From Bacillota bacterium (GTDB lineage Bacteria > Bacillota > Bacilli > Paenibacillales > Paenibacillaceae), in NCBI GenBank assembly GCA_023460795.1, contig JAEWPC010000060.1, forward strand, positions 1-64,000: 64,000 nt of DNA, read 5' to 3'. A model generated the notes under the pieces. It saw only the letters and a list, made by a program, of their open reading frames with translations. It ran no database searches and was not told the origin of the DNA. The position numbers and the translations under genes were made by a program. How positions within the stretch are numbered: position 1 is the first letter of the stretch; every line of letters starts with the position of its first letter. Shown in pieces: positions 41,552-49,226 of the stretch.

Positions 41552-42403
41552 TTGAACTCGAAATCCCGTCGGCAAGAGGCGATCCATTATCTGCTGCGCT
41601 CGTTCATCCTCGCTTCGTTCGCCTTCTTCATCGTCTATCTTGTGCGGACCGACAACTTGGATCTGTATATCGCCTCCAGAATGCAATGGCTCGTCAAATG
41701 CACGGCCTTGGGCTTGTACGTCGTCGCCGCTCATCAGCTTTACAGCGCGATGCAAGCTCTCTCGGGCAGCCCTTCGCACGCGCACGATTGCTGTGACGAT
41801 CATACGCACGATATGCCAGCGTCTTGGCAATCCGGTCTGCTGTTATACGGCTGGTTCGCGCTGCCCCTCGCCTTGGCGCTGCTCATCCCGAATGGCTTGC
41901 TCGGAAGCGCGATGGCTGCCGCCAAAGGCGTACAATTCCAAGCCGGGCAGCTCGTTATGCCCGAATCTCCTTCCGCTCCGTTCCTCCGAAGCTTCGCAAA
42001 GTACGGACAAGAGCTATCGAAGATGAGCCCCATTCGCGTACAAGACGATCGTTTTATCGAGACGCTGACCGCGCTGGATTTGTACAAGAATGCTTTCGTT
42101 GGGCATAAGGTGCAAATTGAGGGCTTCGTGTACCGGGAGATGGGGATGAACAACCGCCAATTCAGCGTTACGCGCTTCGCCATGAGCTGCTGCTCGGCGG
42201 ATGCTTATCCTTACGGCATTCTCGTTCATGACGATAAAGCTCACTCCATCGAAGAGAATACATGGGTATCCGTAACCGGTACATTGTCCCTTGCTTCTTA
42301 TGACGGCAAGGAAGTGATCCAGATCATCGCCGGCGCCATCCAATACATTCTGCCGCCCGACAACCCTTACGTATCCCCCGACTTATCCTTCGAGTTGGAG
42401 TAG
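41552..42403 (+). CDS. TIGR03943/YcgQ-like membrane protein
   Basis: This 283-residue protein has two N-terminal membrane segments (about 15-32 and 45-65), a His/Cys/Asp-rich loop (HAHDCCDDHTHD, about 73-84), a third membrane segment (about 92-110), then a C-terminal beta-rich domain (about 165-283; EGFVYRE, MSCCSADAYPYG, TWVSVTGTL). The TIGR03943 partner normally pairs with a UPF0718 permease. The start is TTG with GAGGAGGG 9 bp upstream. The Cys pair in MSCCSADA and the His-rich loop suggest metal binding. Confidence 0.82.
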   Translation: MNSKSRRQEAIHYLLRSFILASFAFFIVYLVRTDNLDLYIASRMQWLVKCTALGLYVVAAHQLYSAMQALSGSPSHAHDCCDDHTHDMPASWQSGLLLYGWFALPLALALLIPNGLLGSAMAAAKGVQFQAGQLVMPESPSAPFLRSFAKYGQELSKMSPIRVQDDRFIETLTALDLYKNAFVGHKVQIEGFVYREMGMNNRQFSVTRFAMSCCSADAYPYGILVHDDKAHSIEENTWVSVTGTLSLASYDGKEVIQIIAGAIQYILPPDNPYVSPDLSFELE

Positions 42404-42426
42404 AAGACATCCTAAACCCGCAACAA

Positions 42427-42456
42427 AACAGGGACTGCATAAGGGCAGTCCCTGTT
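42427..42456. terminator. terminator after the YcgR/YcgQ-like operon
   Basis: Stem AACAGGGACTGC/GCAGTCCCTGTT with a six-base loop, between the convergent YcgQ-like gene and the gene at 42485-42880. The T tract is short on the plus strand; on the minus strand the stem is followed by TTTTG. Confidence 0.7.
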
Positions 42457-42484
42457 ACGCGTTATTATGTAATGTAGCCGGCAG

Positions 42485-42880
42485 CTATTCGTTGGATACG
42501 TCTTTCCGTTCGTTCCTTCTAGCATGCGGTCTGAAAAATACGTTGGCCATATTGTAGTTAGATTCGAATTGAACGCTTACGTAAATTTGTCCTTGTCTTA
42601 ACGCGAAATCGTATGAGATTTCGCCGTGCGTCCAAGTCCGCTTATGACGCAACGCGTCCACGGCCATCTTACGCAAATGTTTGACTTGCTCTGGCGTTAG
42701 CCCTCCTACGAAGTCCGGTTGCTGACTTCCGCAGTCGAGCGGCAAATGGCGGATGCCGAAGCGTCCAACCTTATCATCCCGAATTTGCAGAACGATCGTC
42801 CCTGCAGTTAGTCCCTTAAGTTCTGCCTCAAGTTGTTCTAATGCTACATTGACCTGCCTTGCCAGTGACATTTGATCCAT
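42485..42880 (-). CDS. conserved protein of unknown function
   Basis: This protein of about 131 residues shows a helical N-terminal region (about 5-25), a central segment with two beta-like stretches (VLQIRDDKVGRFGIRHLPLD) and a C-terminal segment ending SYDFALRQGQIYVSVQFESNYNM. I recognise only that similar proteins occur in Paenibacillus. The ATG at 42880 has AGGAGG at 6 bp. It is convergent with the YcgQ-like gene and diverges from the transposase-like gene. Confidence 0.7.
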   Translation of the reverse strand: MDQMSLARQVNVALEQLEAELKGLTAGTIVLQIRDDKVGRFGIRHLPLDCGSQQPDFVGGLTPEQVKHLRKMAVDALRHKRTWTHGEISYDFALRQGQIYVSVQFESNYNMANVFFRPHARRNERKDVSNE

Positions 42881-43036
42881 CATTCTCCTCCTTTGTGCTT
42901 AAAATTGCAAATTTTACCTTTCAGCGACTCAAGACTCATTGTAGTAGAATAATTAGATAATTGCAATCATTTTGTAAATTTTAGTTGGGTTCTGTAAATT
43001 TTTGTTGAATGGATGCGGCATATAGCAGGTGTAGTC

Positions 43037-43115
43037 CCCCTTACAACGATATCCCCTTCGCTCAGGCAATAACATCCTCTCTTTCTCCCTTACAACGATA
43101 TCCCCTTCGCTCAGG
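43037..43115 (+). repeat. two direct copies of the dispersed repeat upstream of the transposase-like gene
   Basis: GATATCCCCTTCGCTCAGG occurs exactly at 43048-43066 and 43097-43115. Including the preceding CCCTTACAAC, the repeat extends to about 29 bp. The copies are 49 bp apart and run in the opposite orientation to the four downstream copies at 44172-44356. Confidence 0.9.
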
Positions 43116-43151
43116 AGATGGCGAGTTGGTCCTTCGAATACCAAAAAATGC

Positions 43152-43180
43152 TTGATGTCCATTCTAATTTCTGCTAAAAT
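43152..43180 (+). promoter_or_regulatory. sigma-A-like promoter of the transposase-like gene
   Basis: TTGATG (43152-43157), 17-bp spacer, TAAAAT (43175-43180). The predicted start is near 43187. Confidence 0.6.
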
Positions 43181-43185
43181 TTAGT

Positions 43186-43199
43186 AGAACATATGTTCT
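43186..43199 (+). promoter_or_regulatory. LexA-box-like palindrome at the predicted start site
   Basis: AGAACATATGTTCT is a perfect dyad matching the Gram-positive LexA core GAAC-N4-GTTC. It sits just downstream of the -10 hexamer, where a repressor would block initiation, and ends 24 bp before the ATG at 43224. Confidence 0.55.
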
Positions 43200-43223
43200 C
43201 ATTATTGGCGACGGGTGAGACTG

Positions 43224-44135
43224 ATGGAAATGACAATTGAAGCCTTCAACGAGTTGTTCAAAACCGAGGAAGACTGCATAGAAGCGCTGTATGCAACCAA
43301 ATGGCCCAGTGGCTTTCGGTGTCCGAACTGCTCGCATACACAATGTTATGTCATTAAATCCCGAAGGCTGCCGCTTTACGAATGTCATCAATGCAAGTCC
43401 CAAACTTCCCTTATCTCCGAGACTATTTTTCGCCATTCGCGAACACCTCTTCGGTCATGGTTTTTGGCCATATTGCTGCACACGCGATGGAACGGAATTA
43501 ACGCGGTTGAATTAGCCGATGCCATCAAAGTAACTTATAAAACCGCTTGGTTGATGTGCCACAAACTGCGCTATGCGATGAGTAAAGCGGATGCCGAGAC
43601 GTTGCTAAGCGGGAATGTGCGCATATCTGATGCGTTGATGTATAGACGTATCGTTCCCCCTAGAAATTTTATGGAATTCGAGCAACCGGTGATGGTCGGA
43701 TCTATGGATAACGAGCGCGGCGAGCCGACGCATGTCAAAATTCAAATTTCCCCAAGATCGCTGAGGACAGACAGGAACGGATCGACGGATCCGACACCTT
43801 TTATTAACCGCGTGGTATCGCCGGAATCTATACCTAATGCAATCTTTACGAAGCGACATGGCAAAAATATTAACTACACGCTGGTAGGAATAAGTTGGGA
43901 CGCCGAGAAATGGATCGCCCGGAAGTTTCGAGGTGTCGGCCTGAAGCATTTACAGGTATATTTGGACCATTTTTGTTATGTTGGCAACAGGCCCACAAGT
44001 GTGCTCTATCATGAGATTATGAAAGATAGCGCATGTCGCAGAGGCATTGATTATCCAACGCTCACAGGTTCCAAACACCTCAGATCGTCTAGACCAAGCA
44101 GGCCGCCGAAACGTGAAACAAGGCTAGTTGGATAA
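43224..44135 (+). CDS. IS1595/ISXO2-like transposase-derived protein
   Basis: This 303-residue protein has an N-terminal zinc ribbon (CPNC...CHQC, about 34-60) of the transposase type, then a helical domain (TPLRSWFLAILLHTRWNGINAVELA in part) and a C-terminal region with KHLQVYLDHFCYVGNR matching the KHLQxYLDEF segment of ISXO2-type transposases. In that segment the usual Glu is a His. The DE-type catalytic signature of the central domain is not recognisable, so the protein may be inactive or domesticated. GGGTGAGA precedes the ATG. The gene is framed by inverted copies of the 19-bp repeats. Confidence 0.7.
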   Translation: MEMTIEAFNELFKTEEDCIEALYATKWPSGFRCPNCSHTQCYVIKSRRLPLYECHQCKSQTSLISETIFRHSRTPLRSWFLAILLHTRWNGINAVELADAIKVTYKTAWLMCHKLRYAMSKADAETLLSGNVRISDALMYRRIVPPRNFMEFEQPVMVGSMDNERGEPTHVKIQISPRSLRTDRNGSTDPTPFINRVVSPESIPNAIFTKRHGKNINYTLVGISWDAEKWIARKFRGVGLKHLQVYLDHFCYVGNRPTSVLYHEIMKDSACRRGIDYPTLTGSKHLRSSRPSRPPKRETRLVG

Positions 44136-44171
44136 AGTACCTTCAACATCGCGCAGCACATACAACCATTC

Positions 44172-44375
44172 CTTGAGCGAAGGGGATATCGATAAAGAGA
44201 CGTAAACCGAGACTACGACAGCGCAACCTGAGCGAAAGGGATATCGATAAAGGGACGTAAACCGAGACTAAGACAGTGCAACCTGAGCGAAGGGGATATC
44301 GATAAAAGGGACGTAAACCGAGACTACGACAGCGCAACCTGAGCGAAGGGGATATCGATAAAGGACGCAAAAAGA
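44172..44375 (-). repeat. tandem array of 55-56-bp units carrying the inverted dispersed repeat
   Basis: Four consecutive units begin at 44172, 44227, 44282 and 44338, with lengths 55, 55, 56 and a partial unit of about 38 bp. Each starts with the dispersed repeat in inverted form (CCTGAGCGAAGGGGATATC, first unit CTTGAG) and continues CGATAAA-GGGACGTAAACC-GAGACTACGACAGCGCAA with few changes. The array separates the transposase-like gene from the 3' end of pepF. Confidence 0.92.
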
Positions 44376-44407
44376 CCTCCCCCGATCATCCGAAGAAGGC
44401 CTTAGAT

Positions 44408-46183
44408 TTACTTCGAACATAATGACGCGAAGCGTTCCACGTCTTCGATTACCCTGGACACGGCGTCTCGCCAGAAGTCCGGTTGATCCAACCGAACGCC
44501 CAGGTGGTGGGAAGCCAGCTGCTCTACCGTCATGACGCCGGTGTCTTTCAATAGCCGGTCGTACTTTGCGCTGAAGCTTGCGCCTTCCCGCTCCGCGATG
44601 GCGACGAGGCCCGTGCTGAACAGGTATCCGAACGTATAAGGGAAGTTGTAGAACGGAACATCGGTCAAGTAAAAATGGAGCTTCGACGCCCAGAAATGAG
44701 GGTGCCACGTGCTGAGCGCATGGCCGAACGCTTCCTGCTGCGCTTCGACCATTAGCTTGCTAAGCTCTTCCGCTTCGACCATCCCGGACGCCCGCCGCTC
44801 ATAGAACCGCGTCTCGAACAGGAACCTCGCGCGAATGTTCATGAAGAACGCTACGGCGCGTTGCAGGCGATCATCCAGCAACGACAGCTTCTCCTGGTCG
44901 CTTGCCGCTCTGCTCAGCAACGCGTCGCTCACCAACGCTTCGGCGAACGTAGAGGCCGTCTCGGCCACGTTCATCGCGTATTCTTGCGCGAGCGGCGGAA
45001 GTCCGTCTACTAGCGCGCCGTGATAAGCATGCCCAAGCTCGTGCGCCAACGTGGATACGTTCCCGGGCGTGCCGGAGTAGGTCATGAAAATACGGCTTTG
45101 CTCGCTGATCGGAAAGCTCGTGCAGAACCCGCCGGGTCTCTTGCCCGGACGGTCTTCCGCTTCGATCCAGCTATCGTCGAAAGCCTTCCTCGCCAGATTA
45201 GCCATGTCGGGTGAAAACCGTTCGAACGCCTCCGTGATGATTGTGGCCGCTTCCTCGTACGGGATCTTGGCTTGGCTCGAAGCGATCGGAGCATCTACGT
45301 CGTGCCAGGCCAGCTGCGACTTGCCGAAGAAACGAGCCTTCAACGTCAAATATTTCGTTAGAGGCTCGATGCCTTCCGCAACCGCGCCCCACATCGCATC
45401 GAGCGTCGCTTGGCTCATGCGATTCATCTTCAGCGGTTCCCTGAGCGGATCGTTCCATCCGCGCATGCCGTAAAGCTTCAACCGGAACCCGGCTAATCGG
45501 TTTAACGTATCCGCGCATAGATCCGCTTGATCGGACCACGCTTGTTCCCACTTGGAGGCCATTAAGTCGCGTACTTCCGGATTCGCGTCGTCCAGTTTGT
45601 TCGCCGCTTGACCGACGGATAAAGAGGTTTCCGAATCTCCTTCCTTCCAAGGAATGGAGATACGGCTTACGACCGTGTTGTAGTGCTCGCCCCAGCCGTG
45701 ATAACCGTCGACGGCCAGCTCGCTCGCCACGCGCTCAAGCTCCGGAGGCAGCTTCTCCTTGGCGGCCTCGCGGCGCTCGCCCAATGGGAATCGAACGGCT
45801 GCCCGAGCGGGGTCGCCGCTCCATCGCACCCAGTCGGGCTCCGGCACTGCCGCTAGCTTCGCCTCGTACAAATCTTGCGCTTGCTTGAACTTCGCGGATA
45901 ACGATTGAATGCGTTCCGTCAAAGCCACGGCGCGTCTATCGCTCATCTGCTGGGAAGTGAGGCACGATACGAATGAGTCCGCTTCCCTCAACCGCGCTAA
46001 GCTTTGCTGTAAGCGATCCGTCCATTCCGTCAGCAGTTCTTCCCCCGCAGGCTGGTCGCCGGCGCCTTGCAGGTCCTTCAATAGGTCGGCAATCAGCGTT
46101 TCCGTCTCTTGAACGAATGCCGTAAAACGAGGAGAAGAAGAGCCGCCCTCGAACAGCGACTCCAAGTTCCAACACCTATTCAT
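44408..46183 (-). CDS. pepF: M3-family oligoendopeptidase
   Basis: This 591-residue zinc metallopeptidase cleaves short peptides. The active site HELGH is in STLAHELGHAYHGALV (about residue 379), with the third ligand Glu in the helix about 25 residues later. An N-terminal helical domain (about 1-110) precedes the catalytic domain. The ATG at 46183 follows GAAAGGAAGCG. A longer frame starts upstream without conservation. In B. subtilis pepF (yjbG) lies beside a truncated haemoglobin gene, as here. Its 3' end is 33 bp from the tandem repeat array. Confidence 0.94.
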   Translation of the reverse strand: MNRCWNLESLFEGGSSSPRFTAFVQETETLIADLLKDLQGAGDQPAGEELLTEWTDRLQQSLARLREADSFVSCLTSQQMSDRRAVALTERIQSLSAKFKQAQDLYEAKLAAVPEPDWVRWSGDPARAAVRFPLGERREAAKEKLPPELERVASELAVDGYHGWGEHYNTVVSRISIPWKEGDSETSLSVGQAANKLDDANPEVRDLMASKWEQAWSDQADLCADTLNRLAGFRLKLYGMRGWNDPLREPLKMNRMSQATLDAMWGAVAEGIEPLTKYLTLKARFFGKSQLAWHDVDAPIASSQAKIPYEEAATIITEAFERFSPDMANLARKAFDDSWIEAEDRPGKRPGGFCTSFPISEQSRIFMTYSGTPGNVSTLAHELGHAYHGALVDGLPPLAQEYAMNVAETASTFAEALVSDALLSRAASDQEKLSLLDDRLQRAVAFFMNIRARFLFETRFYERRASGMVEAEELSKLMVEAQQEAFGHALSTWHPHFWASKLHFYLTDVPFYNFPYTFGYLFSTGLVAIAEREGASFSAKYDRLLKDTGVMTVEQLASHHLGVRLDQPDFWRDAVSRVIEDVERFASLCSK

Positions 46184-46256
46184 ATTGTTCGCTTCCTTTC
46201 TATTTGCGCGCCGCATCCCGGTGATGTATCTTAGTACAAGAAAGGGGGGGCTAACC

Positions 46257-46490
46257 ATGATCCCATTCCGCAACAGCTGGCCATACGATATTACGGGCAA
46301 CGACGTCATCGTGCAAGAGTGTCCCTTCTGCCAAGCCTCGCACGTCATTCTTCCGCTAAAACCCGCCGACGTCGAAAGCTTATACGGCGGGGTGCGCAAA
46401 ATCTTGCTCGTCTTTCCCTGCTGTCATAACCGCCTTCGCATTATCGATGCGGATTCCGACTACTTGCTCGCGAATCGGCAAATTCGTTAG
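46257..46490 (+). CDS. small zinc-ribbon-like protein
   Basis: This 77-residue protein has a CPFC at about 23-26 and CCHNR at about 55-59, a probable zinc-binding pair, and ends TLLANRQIR-like (DSDYLLANRQIR). GGGGGGG lies about 6 bp before the ATG. I have no functional call. It is divergent from pepF, and its stop overlaps the convergent DUF2225 stop (the sequence TTAG supplies both stops). Confidence 0.72.
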   Translation: MIPFRNSWPYDITGNDVIVQECPFCQASHVILPLKPADVESLYGGVRKILLVFPCCHNRLRIIDADSDYLLANRQIR

Positions 46491-47188
46491 GCGCCGCTTA
46501 GCTGAATTTCCTCGGGCAGGTCCATGCCCTTCCCCGTCATTTCCTCGCGTATGTTCTGCCATTGCTCCCGGGAAGCGCGAATCATCGCGGCATCCGTAAT
46601 GCTCCGATCGTTAATGACTCTGCCGAACCACTTGACGGCATCGCTGAAATCGCCTAACCGGCGGTGCAATTCACCGATCAGGAACATCAACCGGGCGTTG
46701 GCGAGCGATTCGCGCTCGGTCTGGAATACGCTTATGTATGCGTTAAGCGCATAACCTAGAAATCTTTTCTCCTGTTCGATATCCCCTTTATAACGGAACA
46801 ACCAGGCGATATGGTGGAGCAACCCCGCGATGACCCGGTCCTTCTCGCCGGTAATCTGGGCGGACAGCAGCGATAGCTTATAGCACTCCATCGCCTCTTC
46901 TTCCGTGCGCTCGCCTCCGTAATCCTTATGCTGCCATTTGCTGCCTACTTGATCGAGGAAAGCTTTCCTTAACTTGTCCGGAAGATGCTCCCTGAAGTTC
47001 TCCGTAGACGCGAAACCGCAATAAGGACAGACTCGTACGACGTAGAAGTCCGGATTTACTTCCTTAAAGTAGGAACAAAAGTCAGAGTCCGTACGAACGG
47101 CTCTCTTCAAGCTCGGACGAACGCGGGAGGTTTGAAAGCTCGATTCGCAGCATTGGCATTTCACTTTGATTTGAAAGAGCGGTTCCAC
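46487..47188 (-). CDS. DUF2225 family protein
   Basis: This 233-residue protein has an N-terminal zinc-binding segment (CQCC at about 10-13 and CPYC at about 44-47) and a helical repeat-like region (about 95-230; KCYKLSLLSAQITGE, IAGLLHHIAWLFR) of TPR-like character, the layout of DUF2225. The function is unknown. The start is a GTG preceded by AAAGGGGAAG. It lies 17 bp after the truncated haemoglobin stop, on the same strand, which suggests co-transcription. Confidence 0.82.
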   Translation of the reverse strand: MEPLFQIKVKCQCCESSFQTSRVRPSLKRAVRTDSDFCSYFKEVNPDFYVVRVCPYCGFASTENFREHLPDKLRKAFLDQVGSKWQHKDYGGERTEEEAMECYKLSLLSAQITGEKDRVIAGLLHHIAWLFRYKGDIEQEKRFLGYALNAYISVFQTERESLANARLMFLIGELHRRLGDFSDAVKWFGRVINDRSITDAAMIRASREQWQNIREEMTGKGMDLPEEIQLSGA

Positions 47189-47205
47189 GAAGCTTCCCCT
47201 TTCGA

Positions 47206-47586
47206 TTAAGAATCGGTATTGACGAAATGATGGGCAGGGCCTGACAGCCTTTCGATCATGAGACGTTGCAGCTGCTCCGGAATCGAAGTTTCCGCAAGCG
47301 CGGCCGTCATGCAAGCCAACCAGGCTTCGGCGCGCTCGGGCGTAATCGGGAAAGGCAGATGGCGGGCTCTCATCATCGGGTGCCCGTGTTCATCGGAATA
47401 AAGGGAAGGTCCCCCGAAAAACTGGCTCAGAAACATATATTGCTTCTCCATGACCGGACGAATGTCGGAAGGAAACAGCGGAGATAACAACGGATCCCGT
47501 TGTACTTTAGGATAGAACTTCTCTACGATCTCGCGTACCATTGACGCACCGCCAATAGCCTCATAAATGGTTGCGTAACTGGACAC
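47206..47586 (-). CDS. yjbI: group II truncated haemoglobin
   Basis: This 126-residue globin resembles trHbO proteins such as B. subtilis YjbI. It shows the B10 Tyr in KFYPKVQRDP, the proximal His in RARHLPFPIT and a GG turn in QFFGGPSL. It binds haem and probably O2, and may detoxify nitric oxide or reactive oxygen species. The GTG start follows GGAGGGACGTT. It is close to pepF as in B. subtilis, with the DUF2225 gene between. Confidence 0.9.
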   Translation of the reverse strand: MSSYATIYEAIGGASMVREIVEKFYPKVQRDPLLSPLFPSDIRPVMEKQYMFLSQFFGGPSLYSDEHGHPMMRARHLPFPITPERAEAWLACMTAALAETSIPEQLQRLMIERLSGPAHHFVNTDS

Positions 47587-47694
47587 AACGTCCCTCCTAT
47601 CGCGCGGATGCTCTTAGGATGTCGGACCTAATCATCATGGCTTATGAATCAAGCCTATTATACCACCAAAGTCACATTTTGCCTCTTGTAAAAT

Positions 47695-47723
47695 AAAAAA
47701 GATCGTCCGAGTTCGGACGATCT
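47695..47723 (-). terminator. terminator of the 28-residue membrane peptide gene
   Basis: Stem AGATCGTCC/GGACGATCT with a six-base loop. On the minus strand it is followed by TTTTTATTT, 28 bp after the small gene stop. Confidence 0.88.
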
Positions 47724-47750
47724 AAGCGGCGCGAGCCGTTGCATATGGTT

Positions 47751-47837
47751 CTACACTTCTTCTTCGGGACTCATTAACGATTCACGAATGACATACACGA
47801 AAGCGCATACAATTAATCCTGCGACTACGCCAGCCAT
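47751..47837 (-). CDS. 28-residue single-pass membrane peptide
   Basis: The ORF starts with ATG after GGAGTGA (about 7 bp away) and encodes MAGVVAGLIVCAFVYVIRE followed by an acidic end (SPEEEV). It has one membrane helix and an intrinsic terminator 28 bp downstream. No family is recognised. The combination of site, single helix and own terminator makes it a credible small gene, but there is no conservation evidence. Confidence 0.55.
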   Translation of the reverse strand: MAGVVAGLIVCAFVYVIRESLMSPEEEV

Positions 47838-48042
47838 AGAAATCACTCCATTGCGAAGCAGATTAGATGCATCGGGATATATGCGTGAATATCTAATCCG
47901 ATTGTACCATATTTCGCTTAGAACGCCACCCTTTTTTGCAAGCGGTTACAGACCGAAATACCGTTCCGATCGCGGGAAACATTGTCCACCTGTGCTCATA
48001 TAATTGGGACAAGAGAGTCGTAGCCCATTGGAGGGGACAACA

Positions 48043-49143
48043 TTGCGGATGGACCGCCTCGCGGAACGGAACCATACTCGATTAAGCTCAGTCGCAGGCA
48101 TGCTCGGAATCGGCGGGATCGCTCTCCTACTTGGAGGGCTGGCGTTCGGAATGCCCGATAAGGCGTTGGAAGCCTCCCTGCGCGGCGTAGCGGTGTGGTG
48201 GGATGTTCTGTTTCCGGCCCTTTTTCCTTTTTTCGTGCTATCGGAAATTATGCTCGGCTTCGGCATCGTTCACTTCGCCGGAAAGCTGCTGGACCCCTTG
48301 ATGCGCCCCTTGTTCCGGCTGCCCGGCGTCGGAGGCTTCGTCGTCGCGATGGGGTTCGTGTCCGGTTATCCGGTTGGCGCGCGCTTGACTTCGCGGTTAA
48401 TGGAGCAGTCGATGATCAACCGCGATCAGGGCGAACGGCTCGTCGCCATGACGACGACGTCCGACCCGATCTTCCTTATCGGCGCCGTGTGCATCGGTTT
48501 CTTCGGCAATACGGAGCCCGCGCTTGTCCTGGCGATCGCTCACTACGGCGGCGCTTTGGCGTTAGGCGTAATCTCCCGATATCGCGTCGATAAGAATGAA
48601 AGCAAGACGGGCAATCCCTCCGTTCCTGCCCAAGGGAGCAGAATCCGCAGCGCTTTGGCGGCCATGCACCAAGCGAGGCTTGCGGATGGACGTCCGTTCG
48701 CCATCCTGCTTCAGCAGTCGCTGCAATCGTCCTTAGTCCTCATGATGATCGTCGGCGGATTGGTCGTGTTCTTCTCTGCCGCGATGACGCTGCTCGTCGA
48801 CAGCGGCTCGCTGATTCTGTTCCACCATGCGATCGCGGGTTTCCTCGCTTTGTTCGGCTTGTCGCCTCATCTGGCCCCTTCGCTCATTAACGGGACGTTC
48901 GAGGTCACGATCGGAGCCAAAGCCGCGGCGTTGAGCGGAGATGCCGGCGTCACTCTTCCGCTTGTCCACCGCGTCGCGGCAGCCGCGTTCGTCCTCTCGT
49001 GGGCCGGGTTGTCCGTGCATGCGCAAGTAGCCGGTCTGATGAGCCGCACGAAGTGGCGCTACCTACCGTTCGCGCGGTTCCGTTTGCTGCACGGGCTTAT
49101 CGCCATGTTCATCGTCTATATGATTTGGCCTTTGTTCCATTAA
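48043..49143 (+). CDS. ylbJ: YlbJ sporulation integral membrane protein
   Basis: This 366-residue protein has about eight membrane segments and the nucleoside-recognition-type (Gate) domain with segments such as FPALFPFFVLSEIMLGFG and GFVVAMGFVSGYPVGARL (in part). YlbJ is required for efficient spore formation, with a proposed role in the forespore. The TTG at 48043 follows GGAGGGG; the ATG at 48049 is an alternative. It is immediately upstream of NAD kinase on the same strand. Confidence 0.85.
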   Translation: MRMDRLAERNHTRLSSVAGMLGIGGIALLLGGLAFGMPDKALEASLRGVAVWWDVLFPALFPFFVLSEIMLGFGIVHFAGKLLDPLMRPLFRLPGVGGFVVAMGFVSGYPVGARLTSRLMEQSMINRDQGERLVAMTTTSDPIFLIGAVCIGFFGNTEPALVLAIAHYGGALALGVISRYRVDKNESKTGNPSVPAQGSRIRSALAAMHQARLADGRPFAILLQQSLQSSLVLMMIVGGLVVFFSAAMTLLVDSGSLILFHHAIAGFLALFGLSPHLAPSLINGTFEVTIGAKAAALSGDAGVTLPLVHRVAAAAFVLSWAGLSVHAQVAGLMSRTKWRYLPFARFRLLHGLIAMFIVYMIWPLFH

Positions 49144-49226
49144 GCAAGGCAAGCATTGTATTCCCTCCGGTTATTGTTTATGATCTTATCAAATACAGGC
49201 ACCTTGTCCGGAAGGAGCGTCACCGC

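Larger units (their letters stand above)
42881..43223. other. AT-rich gene-free region upstream of the transposase-like gene
   Basis: This 343-bp region is more AT-rich than its neighbours. It contains two direct copies of TGTAAATTTT-type sequence (around 42970-43010), two direct copies of the 19-bp dispersed repeat inside an exact 26-29-bp repeat (43037-43066, 43086-43115), then a sigma-A-like promoter and a LexA-like palindrome. No plausible coding frame with a ribosome-binding site is present. Confidence 0.75.

Noticed and set aside
44172..44375. CRISPR array
   Set aside because: The units are almost identical over their full length with no variable spacers, and no cas genes are present.
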